A DNA stretch of 64,000 bases from Bacteroidetes bacterium SW_9_63_38 (GTDB taxonomy: Bacteria > Bacteroidota > Rhodothermia > Rhodothermales > Salinibacteraceae): assembly GCA_003022435.1 (NCBI GenBank), contig PXUA01000008.1, positions 183,117 to 247,116 of the forward strand. Reading direction: 5' to 3'. A model generated the notes under the pieces. The model ran no database searches, was not told the DNA's origin, and saw only the letters and a list, made by a program, of their open reading frames with translations. The translations under genes were made by a program, and so were the position numbers. This document shows, piece after piece, positions 35,025 to 43,507 of the stretch. Every line of letters begins with the position of its first letter. Position 1 is the first letter of the stretch.

Positions 35025-36398
35025 ATGCAAGATCGTCGTCGTTTTCTGAAGCACGCCAGTGCCTTTGCCGTCGGCTTTGCCGGGCTCCAGACCTTCATGG
35101 GATGCGGCTCGGACCGAACGGCGGTGTCGCAGGAGGTGGGGCTTGGGGCACTGCAACCCGATCCGGACGGGGTGTTCGACCTGCCGGAGGGGTTTTCCTA
35201 CCGTATCGTGTCCGAGTACGGGCAGACGATGGACGATGGCTTTCGGGTGCCGCACGCCCCCGACGGCATGGCCACGTTTCCGGGGCCGGACGGCACGACG
35301 ATCCTGCTCCGGAACCACGAGGTGGATGCCGATGCTCCGTCGGAGAATGGACCCATCCGGCACAACGCGGCGGATGCCCCCACCCTCCCGGACGAGGACA
35401 CGTACGACGCCGGGCTGGGCGGCACCACGACCGTCGTCTACGATCCCAAGCAGCAGGCCGTGCGCCGCCAGTTCGTGAGCCTGGCGGGCACCATCCGCAA
35501 CTGTGCCGGTGGACCGACGCCCTGGAACAGCTGGCTCACCTGCGAGGAGACGGTGCAGCGCGCCGGGGGCCGGTTTGACCGCGACCACGGGTACGTTTTC
35601 GAGGTGCCGGCCACGACCGAGATCCAGCGGGCCGAGCCCCGTCCTCTCAAGGCCATGGGCCGCTTCAACCACGAGGCGGTGGCCGTAGACCCGAACACCG
35701 GGATCGTATATCTGTCGGAGGATCGGAATGACGGGCTCTTGTACCGGTTCCTGCCCGAGGAACGCGGCACTCTCGCGAAGGGAGGGCGCCTGCAGTGCTG
35801 CCGGATTCGCAAGCAAAAGGGCCTCGACACGCGCAACTGGGGCGACGGCCCCGAGATTACGCCGGGCACGTCCTTCGAGGTGCAGTGGATGGACCTCGAC
35901 GACATTCAGGCCCCGGACGACAATCTCCGCAAGCGGGGATACGCCGACGGGGCGGCGCGGTTTGCCCGTGAAGAGGGCATGTGGTGGGGCGACGGCGAAT
36001 TCTACGTGGCCTGCACGAACGGGGGCAAGAACGAGGAAGGGCAGGTCTGGCGCTACGTCCCCAGCCCGCACGAGGGCACCGAGCGGGAGGCGGACGAGCC
36101 GGGGCGGATCGAGCTGTTCGTAGAGCCGAACGACACGGCGGTGCTGGAGCACGCCGACAACCTGACGGTCGCGCCGTGGGGCGATGTCATTGCCTGTGAG
36201 GACGCGGGCGCCCGGTCGACCCTCGTGGGCATCACGCCGGAGGGCCGGTTTTACAAGCTCGGCGACAACGTGGGCAGCGACTCGGAGCTGGCGGGGGCCG
36301 TGTTCTCACCGGACGGACGCACGCTGTTTCTCAACATTCAGGAGGATGGGCTGACGCTGGCCGTCACCGGCCCGTGGGCGAAGGCGCGGTCGGCGTGA
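35025..36398 (+). CDS. phoX: PhoX-like (DUF839) alkaline phosphatase, Tat-exported
   Basis: A 457-residue protein starting MQDRRRFLKHASAF at 35025. The RRRFLK twin-arginine motif and a following FMGC lipobox suggest Tat export and possible lipidation. PhoX features are present: FRVPHAPDGMATF, LLRNHEVDADAP, GGPTPWNSWLTCEETV near residue 165, GRFNHEAVAVDP, YLSEDRNDGLLYRF and EHADNLTVAPWGD. PhoX enzymes use calcium and iron to release phosphate from many monoesters and are normally induced by phosphate starvation. The longer frame upstream (from 34851) adds an implausible cysteine-rich leader. Confidence 0.85.
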   Translation: MQDRRRFLKHASAFAVGFAGLQTFMGCGSDRTAVSQEVGLGALQPDPDGVFDLPEGFSYRIVSEYGQTMDDGFRVPHAPDGMATFPGPDGTTILLRNHEVDADAPSENGPIRHNAADAPTLPDEDTYDAGLGGTTTVVYDPKQQAVRRQFVSLAGTIRNCAGGPTPWNSWLTCEETVQRAGGRFDRDHGYVFEVPATTEIQRAEPRPLKAMGRFNHEAVAVDPNTGIVYLSEDRNDGLLYRFLPEERGTLAKGGRLQCCRIRKQKGLDTRNWGDGPEITPGTSFEVQWMDLDDIQAPDDNLRKRGYADGAARFAREEGMWWGDGEFYVACTNGGKNEEGQVWRYVPSPHEGTEREADEPGRIELFVEPNDTAVLEHADNLTVAPWGDVIACEDAGARSTLVGITPEGRFYKLGDNVGSDSELAGAVFSPDGRTLFLNIQEDGLTLAVTGPWAKARSA

Positions 36399-36593
36399 GC
36401 ATAGGGGCGTCCCGACCTGGGAGCGGGTCCTGCGAGGAGACTGAAGGTATGGGAGCAATGCGGGGGCTCGGTGCTCCGGAGGAAGAAGGGACGCTGCGGA
36501 TACTGGAGAACAACCCGTGCGTCGCGGTGTGATCGGAGGTCGTACAGGGGGTCTCCTCGCGGGGGCAAGCCGCATGAGTGCTGTCTCCCCACA

Positions 36594-39080
36594 TCATGAG
36601 ACCCTCCCCCTTCGGCAACGCCCACCGATTCTCAGGGGGCTGGGGGGGACAGTCGGCAGGTTGCCGCCTCCCCCACCCCCACCGCTTCCCCCCCGCGACG
36701 CCGATGGCAGCCGCGACGGCCCCACTGGCAAGGGCCCCGCCCAGCACCCAGTAGAGGGGGTTCCCGCTGCTTTCCTCAACGGCGAGCCGGAGCTGGTTCC
36801 CCGTGCCGCTGAATCCCTTCGGAAAGTCCTCAATCGCCGTCCACACGAGCTGCTTGTCGCTCCCCGGAGCGACCTCATTCCCGACGGCCCCCGCCACCGT
36901 TTCCGGAAGCGGCTCGAAGGTCTTGCCGCCGTCGGTCGAGAGCTGAAGCTCCACCGAGTACGCATCGGCCTCCCCTGTGAGGTCGTACGTCAGAAGAAGC
37001 CGCTTGTCACGACGCGCTAGGCGCGGGTTCACGATGCGGTCGGGCTGCTGAGGAGACACGCTCACCGCAAGGGGACGCCGCAGGGACACGTTGATAAGTT
37101 CCTTGTCCCCAATCGGCACCTCCACGGGCGTGCTCCCCACGTCGACACTGTCGAGGAGCGCGATCGCGCTATCCGAAGAGGTGCGGAGGCGCACGTCGAA
37201 CGCGGATCCGTTCTCGTTGGGGGGCGGCATTCCGTGCGGAGCGCAGGCGGCTGATCGTCGCTGGGAGGCAGGAGTCGGAGGGACGCGCCGAAATAGCCCG
37301 GCGGGCCGTACCGGTCCGCGGGGTCGAAACTCCTCCTGCTACCGGGACGGCGGCCCGCCCGGACGGTCGAAAGGGTGTCCCCGTCCTGCACAACGTGGAG
37401 GGCAAGCGTCCGTCCCTTCGCGGCCCGTTTGCGCTTCGACTCCTCGTCGGTCGGCTTGGGCGCGTCCTTCTGCTGCACGCCCGGGAACGGCACCACACGC
37501 TCGTCGATCGTGTCGTCCCGGAAGTAGTAGGCCTCGCCGGAGGCAGCGGAGGCGAAGGTTGGAGTCGTTTCCCAGCGTCCGGTGAAGCGATAGAGCTGCT
37601 GCTCCGTGCCGCTCTCGTCCTGGACGGCGTCCCACGAGACATCTTCGGCCAGCGGGTTGGAGATGATATTCCACCCGTCCTGAAGCGGAATGCGGACCAC
37701 GGAGGGCACGGTCCCTCCCGCATCGGGCTGCAGCGATACGGTGCCGATGTTGTCGTCCACCGACCAGTCGTTCCGGGCAATCAGCCAGTAGCCGGTGCCG
37801 GTGGTCAGCGAGCAGGTGACGTCTGAACCGCATTGCTCGCGGCTGGACGCCCCGTTTTCGGTCGCGCCGCTCTCCCGAAACCCGCGCCAGTCCTCCCCTT
37901 GCTCTCCCGACAGGGCAGAGCTGAGCGATTGTCCGGGCGAGCCCGGCAGGGCCACGAGGCGGAAGCTGGCCGAGTCCGTCGGGTTGGGAAAGGAGCGGGT
38001 AATGCTGACGGACTGCTGGCTGGGGCGGACCCGAATGGAGATCTGGGCCGGAACTCTATCCCCCAGGCCGCTCCCCACCTTGTACTCGAAGGTGTCGGTG
38101 CCGCTAAAGCCGGTGTCGGGCGTGTACTCGAAGGGGTCGTCGTTGAACGTCACGCTCCCGTTGCTAGGCGCACTCGCCAGGCACACCTCCCCAGGAGCAT
38201 TCACCGACGAACAGTCGCCGAAGCCGGACAGCACCGCGTCCGGCACCGGAAGGGATGCCCGCAGAGATCGAGATCGAGAAGGTGGCCTCAGAGGGGCCCT
38301 CCCCACTGTCGTCGGTCAGCGTGAACGTGAAGCTACCCGAGGAGGTTGTGCTTCCATCGTGCTGGTACGTGACGCTGTCGTCAGTGGGGTTTAAGGGGCT
38401 GTCGTTCGAAAGAATGCCGGGGGCATTCTCAGAAAGGGGCGTGTCCTCGTCGGTGCTGAGGTTCCGGTCGTTGGCCGTCGGCAGCACATAGGGGGTCTGG
38501 CTGGCCGAGGCCCCGTCGTTGCCGACCGTGTCGACGGCCGCGTCGATTGCGGCGGCGTAGGTTCCTCCCCCGTCATCGTACGACTGGTTCACGTTAAGCG
38601 TATAGCGAACCTCGAATCCGCCGCTGATGCCCGTCGTCTTGTTGAAGTCCCCCTCGTCGAACGAGTACACATTGGAGGTATTGGGGCCGTCGACCGTGAC
38701 ATCGATCGTATTCAAGGGCTCGGTCGACTCGAACTGAAAGTCCAGATTGTTCGAGTCGTCGTTGGTCAGGAGGCGGGTTCCGAGCGCCGGCTCTGTGCCG
38801 TTGATGAAGACGCCGCTCAGGTCGGTTTGGCCGGAGAGGTCGAGGGTGGCGTCATTGTCGACCTGGTCGGTGATCGTGCCGCCGTTCAGTTGGATGCCTG
38901 AGGCATTAAAGGCGAGGGGAGAGGTTGGCTGTTTCGGTGTTCGTTGGGCCCCGCCCCACGTGCGCACCGGGCCTGTAGGACTCACAGGGACCAGCGGACG
39001 GGAACGCTGTCAGATCTAAAGACCTGTTCTGTCGCGGTGACAGGGCCGACTGTCGAGTTTGCGGAGACAAGCTCGCTCAT
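36594..39080 (-). pseudogene. Large secreted Ig/cadherin-like surface protein, multiply frameshifted
   Basis: Coherent protein sequence is spread over successive frames. From 39080: MSELVSANSTVGPVTATEQV. From about 38970 to 38258: strand-rich repeats such as LPTANDRNLSTDEDTPLSEN and GSFTFTLTDDSG, typical of bacterial Ig/cadherin-like proteins. From about 38258 to 37225: FNDDPFEYTPDTGFSGTDTF and a C-terminal region with GWNIISNPLAEDVSWDAVQ. From 37225: FDVRLRTSSDSAIALLDSVD, then a membrane helix (YWVLGGALASGAVAAAIGVA) and a Gly-rich end. Breaks lie near homopolymers (for example six G at 37219-37224). Either a decayed adhesin-like gene or one carrying sequence errors. Confidence 0.6.
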
Positions 39081-39168
39081 TCCGGATTGGAATGCGCCTT
39101 GATGCAGCGGATGAGTGGAATTGTTGTTGACCGTTGGGGCTGGCAGAGAAGGGGCTGGCCCCGCCGAT

Positions 39169-39266
39169 GGGCATCACAGATGCCCGTCATCACAGATGCC
39201 CGTCATCACAGATGCCCGTCATCACAGATGCCCGTCATCACAGATGCCCGTCATCACAGATGCCTG
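39169..39266. repeat. 16-bp tandem array with leading hairpin
   Basis: ATCACAGATGCCCGTC is repeated head to tail five times without mismatch (39173-39252), with a sixth partial, slightly changed copy at 39253-39266. At the left edge GGGCATC (39169-39175) pairs with GATGCCC (39179-39185). The array ends about 65 bp upstream of the small heat-shock gene. There are no spacers, so it is not a CRISPR. Confidence 0.9.
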
Positions 39267-39281
39267 CCTCGCAACGAGATT

Positions 39282-39295
39282 GCGAACACGTTCGC
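39282..39295. promoter_or_regulatory. Inverted repeat upstream of the small heat-shock gene
   Basis: GCGAAC-AC-GTTCGC is a 6-2-6 dyad 37 bp upstream of the hsp20 start codon. It may be an operator. It does not resemble the CIRCE element of HrcA, and short GC-rich dyads arise often by chance in this genome. Confidence 0.3.
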
Positions 39296-39331
39296 GGACC
39301 TTTTGCACAATCCTACCAGAGGCGATACCCT

Positions 39332-39772
39332 ATGGCCAACCTCGCACGTCGCACTCCCGATCGCACCCTTCGCAACCTGCAGCGCGAGGTCGACAGTCTG
39401 TTCGATCAATTCTTCGACCGCTCCGGCGGCGACGAGGGCACCTCGGCGGTGTGGTCGCCGCGGACCGACCTCGTCGAGAAGGACGATGCCTTCCATCTGC
39501 GCCTAGACGTGCCGGGCATGAGCAAGGACGACATCAGCATCAACTTGCAGAATGGCGCGCTCACAGTCAGCGGCGAGCGGAGCAGTGAGACAACTGAAGA
39601 AGGAGACGAGTACGTCCGTGTGGAGCGGGCCTTCGGCACCTTCCACCGCACGTTCCGGCTGCCGGATGCGGTGGACCCGGACAGCATCGAGGCCGCTTAC
39701 GACAACGGGGTGCTCTCGATCAACGTCCCGAAGACGGAGGAAAACACGCGTCGCCAAATCGAGATTCAGTAG
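39332..39772 (+). CDS. Hsp20/alpha-crystallin family small heat-shock protein
   Basis: A 146-residue ATP-independent chaperone that holds unfolding proteins in oligomers. The start MANLARRTPDRTL at 39332 fits the family; longer frames run into the tandem array. After an N-terminal arm with RNLQREVDSLFDQFF, the alpha-crystallin domain spans residues about 42-140: PRTDLVEKDDAFHLRLDVPG, INLQNGALTVSGERS, FGTFHRTFRLPDAVDPD and AAYDNGVLSINVPKTEE. The usual C-terminal IxI appears as IEIQ. A strong terminator follows at 39835-39869. Confidence 0.96.
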   Translation: MANLARRTPDRTLRNLQREVDSLFDQFFDRSGGDEGTSAVWSPRTDLVEKDDAFHLRLDVPGMSKDDISINLQNGALTVSGERSSETTEEGDEYVRVERAFGTFHRTFRLPDAVDPDSIEAAYDNGVLSINVPKTEENTRRQIEIQ

Positions 39773-39834
39773 CCCGCTCCGCTCGCCGGTCAAACCGCAC
39801 CCCGATTGAGTTGTTAGCGGGCGCGGCTCAGCTC

Positions 39835-39869
39835 ACGCCCAGCCGGAAACGCCTCGGCTGGGCGTTTTT
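39835..39869 (+). terminator. Rho-independent terminator after hsp20
   Basis: ACGCCCAGCCG (39835-39845) pairs perfectly with CGGCTGGGCGT (39855-39865) around a 9-base loop, followed by a run of T to 39869. It is about 60 bp after the hsp20 stop and is the clearest intrinsic terminator in the window. Confidence 0.92.
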
Positions 39870-40091
39870 CTTCTTCATTACACCTGCAGCGTCAGTTTAA
39901 ACTACAATTTAGAATACGCATCGATCAGGGGGGAACGATTTCGGGCCTCACACCGCTGCAGTCATTGTCTATTTCGCACTTCCTGTGCAGCCACAATCCA
40001 CTTCGAGGGAGCAGAGTTCTTTCTGAGTGGAGGCGAACTACACATCAAGCGCCGTGGTCGTTGTTCTGTACCCCAGCTTGACCGTCCGTTT
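39870..40091. other. AT-richer intergenic stretch after the terminator
   Basis: A gap of about 220 bp (319 bp counted from the hsp20 stop) with lower G+C than its neighbours, likely carrying the promoter of the small membrane protein at 40092. I see no gene and no repeat. Confidence 0.45.
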
Positions 40092-40436
40092 ATGCAGACG
40101 ATTCGCCAACTCCTTACTGCGTTCAGCTATACCATTGCCCTTTGGGTGGTCGCGAGTGTGGTCGGGGTGATGGCCGACCCCGCTCGAGCCGGATTCTGGA
40201 GCGGAAGTTTGATGTGGGGCGTGTTGGCGACGCTCGTCATCGCGCCCGCCCTAATTGTGATGTATGATCCCTCGTTCGAGACCGCCGAGAACGACGAGGT
40301 CGGCCCGTCTGCGTCTCCGACCGACTCCCAGAAGCCCTTCGTGGACGAGTCGCGGACGGAGCATGTAGCACAAGAGTCCTCCTCAAGTCAGGAGGAGGAG
40401 TCGCTGCCGGAGTGGGTGCGGGAGCAGACCGAGTAG
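40092..40436 (+). CDS. Small two-helix membrane protein of unknown function
   Basis: A 114-residue protein. Two hydrophobic helices lie at residues about 8-28 (LLTAFSYTIALWVVASVVGV) and 38-57 (GSLMWGVLATLVIAPALIVM). They are followed by a 55-residue acidic, Ser/Glu-rich tail (QESSSSQEEESLPEWVREQ) that is probably disordered. I recognise no family. It stands alone between the hsp20 terminator and another small unknown gene. Confidence 0.6.
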   Translation: MQTIRQLLTAFSYTIALWVVASVVGVMADPARAGFWSGSLMWGVLATLVIAPALIVMYDPSFETAENDEVGPSASPTDSQKPFVDESRTEHVAQESSSSQEEESLPEWVREQTE

Positions 40437-40669
40437 AACGGCATCGGGTAGAACGGCATCGGCGCGGGCGGAACGGAAACGACCGCAGCGCCTCTGCTCG
40501 GATGGTGGCCGCTCATGTGAAATCGACCTGCGGGGCCGCCGAGCACGGATCACTGGAACGAATATTGACGCGATTTTGAGGTGAACGAGGAAGCGCTTCC
40601 AGCGCTCCCGGGTGCGGTGTTCGTACCCGTTCTCCTGCCGCAACCGATCCGTTCCGAGGTTCAAGTGCC

Positions 40670-41122
40670 ATGAGTCGACAACGCATTCGTGATTACGTAG
40701 AAGGCTGGACCGCCTATCATAGTGGTTCCGACGCCGACGTGGAGTCGTTGACCGAGACGGTCTGCGAGACGCTTCGGCATGATCCCAGTCGTTCACTCAC
40801 CCCCGCAAACCGCAAAGAACTGCGCCTCGCCCTGGGCACGAAGGACGCGAGCGATGCCCGCACGTTCGCCGACGTGACCCAGACCGTGCTTGCGGAGTTT
40901 CTCGGCACGTCGCCGTCGCACGAAACCGCCCACGCGGTGGCTGAGACCGTGCTCCGCGTGTACGAAACGGGGTGGGATCTGACTGCTTCCGTGGCGCTAC
41001 CCCGCGCTCTCGTGGAGGCCCACACGTCGCTTCTCCGCCGAGATCTGACTACGGAGACGGCGCGACGTCTCGTAGAGGCCCACACGACGCGTCCGTCCGT
41101 GGAGCGCTCCGAAAACCTGTAG
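40670..41122 (+). CDS. Uncharacterised helical protein
   Basis: A 150-residue soluble protein of unknown function, with predicted helices throughout and no signal peptide. The C-terminal part contains a near-duplicate: ALVEAHTSLLRRDLTTETAR is followed 20 residues later by RLVEAHTTRPSVER. At DNA level the words CGTGGAGGCCCACACG and CGTAGAGGCCCACACG mark the same duplication. Coding potential is supported by acidic composition and codon use like its neighbours. Confidence 0.6.
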   Translation: MSRQRIRDYVEGWTAYHSGSDADVESLTETVCETLRHDPSRSLTPANRKELRLALGTKDASDARTFADVTQTVLAEFLGTSPSHETAHAVAETVLRVYETGWDLTASVALPRALVEAHTSLLRRDLTTETARRLVEAHTTRPSVERSENL

Positions 41123-41193
41123 GCACAGCGAGGGTCGCCGCCCTGAAGGGTGCGGGCACAGCCCCGTTGGCGGGCAGCGGTGATCGGCGTCCC

Positions 41194-41301
41194 GGCGCAA
41201 CCCGACGGCGGTGGGGACACGTCCTCCCTCACTGGGCATCCTGGATGACCTTGTTCGGGCAGGGCGCATCCCGACGGCTGCCGGGACACTGCTTCCCTCA
41301 C
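41194..41301. repeat. Imperfect 39-bp direct repeat
   Basis: Two 39-bp units, 41194-41232 and 41263-41301, begin GGCGCA and end TCCCTCAC and match at 32 of 39 positions, 69 bp apart. They fill most of the gap between the convergent genes ending at 41122 and 41312. No coding function is seen. Confidence 0.75.
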
Positions 41302-41311
41302 GTTCGTTCGG

Positions 41312-42763
41312 TCAGGGCGCGCTGACCCAGACGCGGGCGTCATGGGCCGGGACGGTGACGGGCATCGGGGCCCCGTTGGAAGAGTGGTGAGGGTCGTCGA
41401 CGTCGAGTGGCCAGGCGGGGCGAAGTGAGGAAGAGTGAAGAATGTCGGATGGCAGGTCGACGGTTGCGGCACTGTCGCCGGCGTTGAAGACCACGATGGC
41501 CTCCTGGTTGCCGAGTTCGCGACGGAACGCGACCGTGCGGCCGGTGGCTTCTATCCATTCGACACGGCCGGTCCGCAGAACCTCGTGGCGGTGGCGGAGT
41601 GTGATGGCGTCTCGGTAGAAGGCGAGCAGATCGGTGTCCCAGTCGGCCTCGTCCGTGGGAAAAGCCTCCCGGCAGTAGGGATCTCCGGCGGACGAGAGGC
41701 CCACCTCGTCGCCGTAATAGATGCAGGGGGCGCCGGGTATCGTCATGAGGAAGAGGGTGGCCTGTCGGAGGGCCGTCGTGTCGTTGCCCATAATCCACTG
41801 CGCGCGGGCCATGTCGTGGCTGTCCAGCAGGTTGAGTTGCGCACAGGTAGCGTCCCAGTTGTAGAGGCCCAGCACGTCCTCGACGGCGTCGGCGAAGCCG
41901 GGCGCGTCGAGGGGCGAAAACTGAAGATCTGCCTTTGAGTAGTCGCGGAGCGACTCGGCACCAAAAAAGCTGAGGATGGGTGCCAGCAGGGGGTAATTCA
42001 TGAGCGCGTCGAAGCGATCGCCCTCAAGCCATTCAGGGGCTTCGCCCCAGATTTCCCCGACAAGGTAGGCGTCCGGATTGGCCGTTTTCACCACGTCGCG
42101 GAATGCGCGCCAGAAGGGCGGATCGTCGATCTCGGTCGGCACGTCGAGGCGCCAGCCGTCGATGCCGACGTTGATCCAATGCTGGGCTACATCGAGCAGG
42201 AAGTCCTGCACCTCGGGATGGTCGGTATTGAACTCCGGCAGGGCCGGGAGGTCGTACCAGGCGGCGTAATTGTGGTGCTGGCCGGACTCGGGATACGGGT
42301 GGAGCGGCCAGTCGTGAGTGACGAACCAGTCGGCGTAGGGGGAGTCGCGACCGTTTTCGAGGACGTGGTGGAAGGGCCAGAAGCCGCGGCTTGCGTGGTT
42401 GAAGACGCCGTCGAGAACGACGCGGATGCCACGGGCGTGGGCGGCGTCGAGTAGTTCGCGTAGCGCGCCGTTGCCGCCGAGCAGGGGATCGACCTCGTAG
42501 TAGTCGTAGGTGTGGTAGCGGTGGTTGGCTGCCGAGGCGAAGATGGGATTTAGGTAGAGGGCGGTGATGCCCAGGTCGTCCAGGTAGTCGAGGTTGTTGA
42601 CGACGCCGTAGAGGTCCCCGCCCTGAAAGCCCTGCTCCTCGGGCGGCGCGCCCCACGGTTTGAGGTCGACCTCCTCCTGATGGGGGACCTGCCCGCTACG
42701 GGCAAAGCGGTCCGGAAAAATCTGGTAGAAGACGGCGTGCCTGGCCCAGTCGGGGGGAGTCAT
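41312..42763 (-). CDS. GH13 alpha-glucosidase/neopullulanase-type glycosidase
   Basis: A 483-residue alpha-amylase family enzyme without signal peptide, so cytoplasmic. It begins WARHAVFYQIFPDRFARSG and continues with GVVNNLDYLDDLGITALYLN, VLDGVFNHASRGFWPF, the nucleophile Asp in GWRLDVPTEID near residue 208, the acid/base Glu in LVGEIWGEAPEWL near 238 and the third Asp in LLDSHDMAR near 310. No N-terminal dimerisation domain is present, unlike classic neopullulanases. It probably cuts maltodextrins, complementing glgP, though they are not adjacent. A heptamer repeat starts 11 bp upstream of its ATG. Confidence 0.92.
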   Translation of the reverse strand: MTPPDWARHAVFYQIFPDRFARSGQVPHQEEVDLKPWGAPPEEQGFQGGDLYGVVNNLDYLDDLGITALYLNPIFASAANHRYHTYDYYEVDPLLGGNGALRELLDAAHARGIRVVLDGVFNHASRGFWPFHHVLENGRDSPYADWFVTHDWPLHPYPESGQHHNYAAWYDLPALPEFNTDHPEVQDFLLDVAQHWINVGIDGWRLDVPTEIDDPPFWRAFRDVVKTANPDAYLVGEIWGEAPEWLEGDRFDALMNYPLLAPILSFFGAESLRDYSKADLQFSPLDAPGFADAVEDVLGLYNWDATCAQLNLLDSHDMARAQWIMGNDTTALRQATLFLMTIPGAPCIYYGDEVGLSSAGDPYCREAFPTDEADWDTDLLAFYRDAITLRHRHEVLRTGRVEWIEATGRTVAFRRELGNQEAIVVFNAGDSAATVDLPSDILHSSSLRPAWPLDVDDPHHSSNGAPMPVTVPAHDARVWVSAP

Positions 42764-42773
42764 GGGGCGTTGC

Positions 42774-42822
42774 GTTGTGCGTTGAGCGTTGTGCGTTGTG
42801 CGTTGTGCGTTGAGGGTTATGT
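42774..42822. repeat. Heptamer repeat array upstream of the GH13 gene
   Basis: Seven consecutive 7-bp units, mostly GTTGTGC or GTTGAGC with two degenerate ones at the right end, directly precede the minus-strand start codon at 42763. Related heptamer arrays occur upstream of proA and of the S9 peptidase. Confidence 0.85.
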
Positions 42823-42839
42823 GGCAAGCGTTGGGCAGA

Positions 42840-43481
42840 CTACGCGTGGACGAGTTCTCCGAGGAGGGAGTGGACGAACTGGAGTTCGTCGTCGTTGGTG
42901 GTATGGGCCATGCCTTCGTAGATGCGTTTCGTCACCGCGGCGCCCAGGCGGCGGAAGACCGCGGCGGTTTCCTCCACGCGTTCCAGGGGAATGTAGGGGT
43001 CCTGGTCGCTGCAGCCCAGAAAGACCGGGGTGTCGTCGAGGCGGCCCTTGTGGTTGAACGCCGTGTCTTCGGGGCCGACGAGGCCGCCGCTGAGGCCCAC
43101 GACACCGCCGTAGCGTTGCGGGTGGCGGGCGGTGTACTCGGTGGCCAGGCACGCCCCCTGTGAGAAGCCGAGTAGGACGATCCGTTCTTTCGGGAGCCCG
43201 GCGTCGGTGGCGTGGGCGATGGTGTCTCCGACGACCTGGAGGGCCGAGCTGAGGGCGGGCTCGTTGTCTGCGGTCGGGGCCATGAACGACTGGGGATACC
43301 ACGACCGGTCGGCGGCCTGCGGCGCGAGGTACGCCACGTCCGGTAGGGCCACCTCGTCGGTCAGGGCGAGCATCCCGCGGGCCGAGGCGCCGCGCCCGTG
43401 TAGAAGAATCACGGCAACACTCGCTTTGGAGAGAGCCGTGCCGTGATCGAGGAGGGGCTGATCCTGGTGCAGAGACGACAT
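42840..43481 (-). CDS. Carboxylesterase/phospholipase, MhqD-like
   Basis: A 213-residue alpha/beta hydrolase of the small carboxylesterase family. AVILLHGRGASARGM forms the oxyanion region near residue 23. The nucleophile Ser is in LLGFSQGACLA near 107, the Asp in LGCSDQDPYIPLERV near 157, and the His in YEGMAHTTNDDEL near 190. It starts 26 bp after the stop of a ring-cleaving dioxygenase gene on the same strand. In Bacillus subtilis the same two families (MhqD and MhqO) act together against quinones, which suggests the same here. Confidence 0.85.
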   Translation of the reverse strand: MSSLHQDQPLLDHGTALSKASVAVILLHGRGASARGMLALTDEVALPDVAYLAPQAADRSWYPQSFMAPTADNEPALSSALQVVGDTIAHATDAGLPKERIVLLGFSQGACLATEYTARHPQRYGGVVGLSGGLVGPEDTAFNHKGRLDDTPVFLGCSDQDPYIPLERVEETAAVFRRLGAAVTKRIYEGMAHTTNDDELQFVHSLLGELVHA

Positions 43482-43507
43482 GGCGACAACGGGACGCGAA
43501 AAGGGGG

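Noticed and set aside
39173..39266. Possible CRISPR array upstream of hsp20
   Set aside because: The 16-bp units abut with no spacers and no cas genes are present; it is a simple tandem repeat.
39282..39295. HrcA CIRCE element at hsp20
   Set aside because: The dyad is 6-2-6 and GC-rich, unlike the 9-9-9 TTAGCACTC-type CIRCE sequence.
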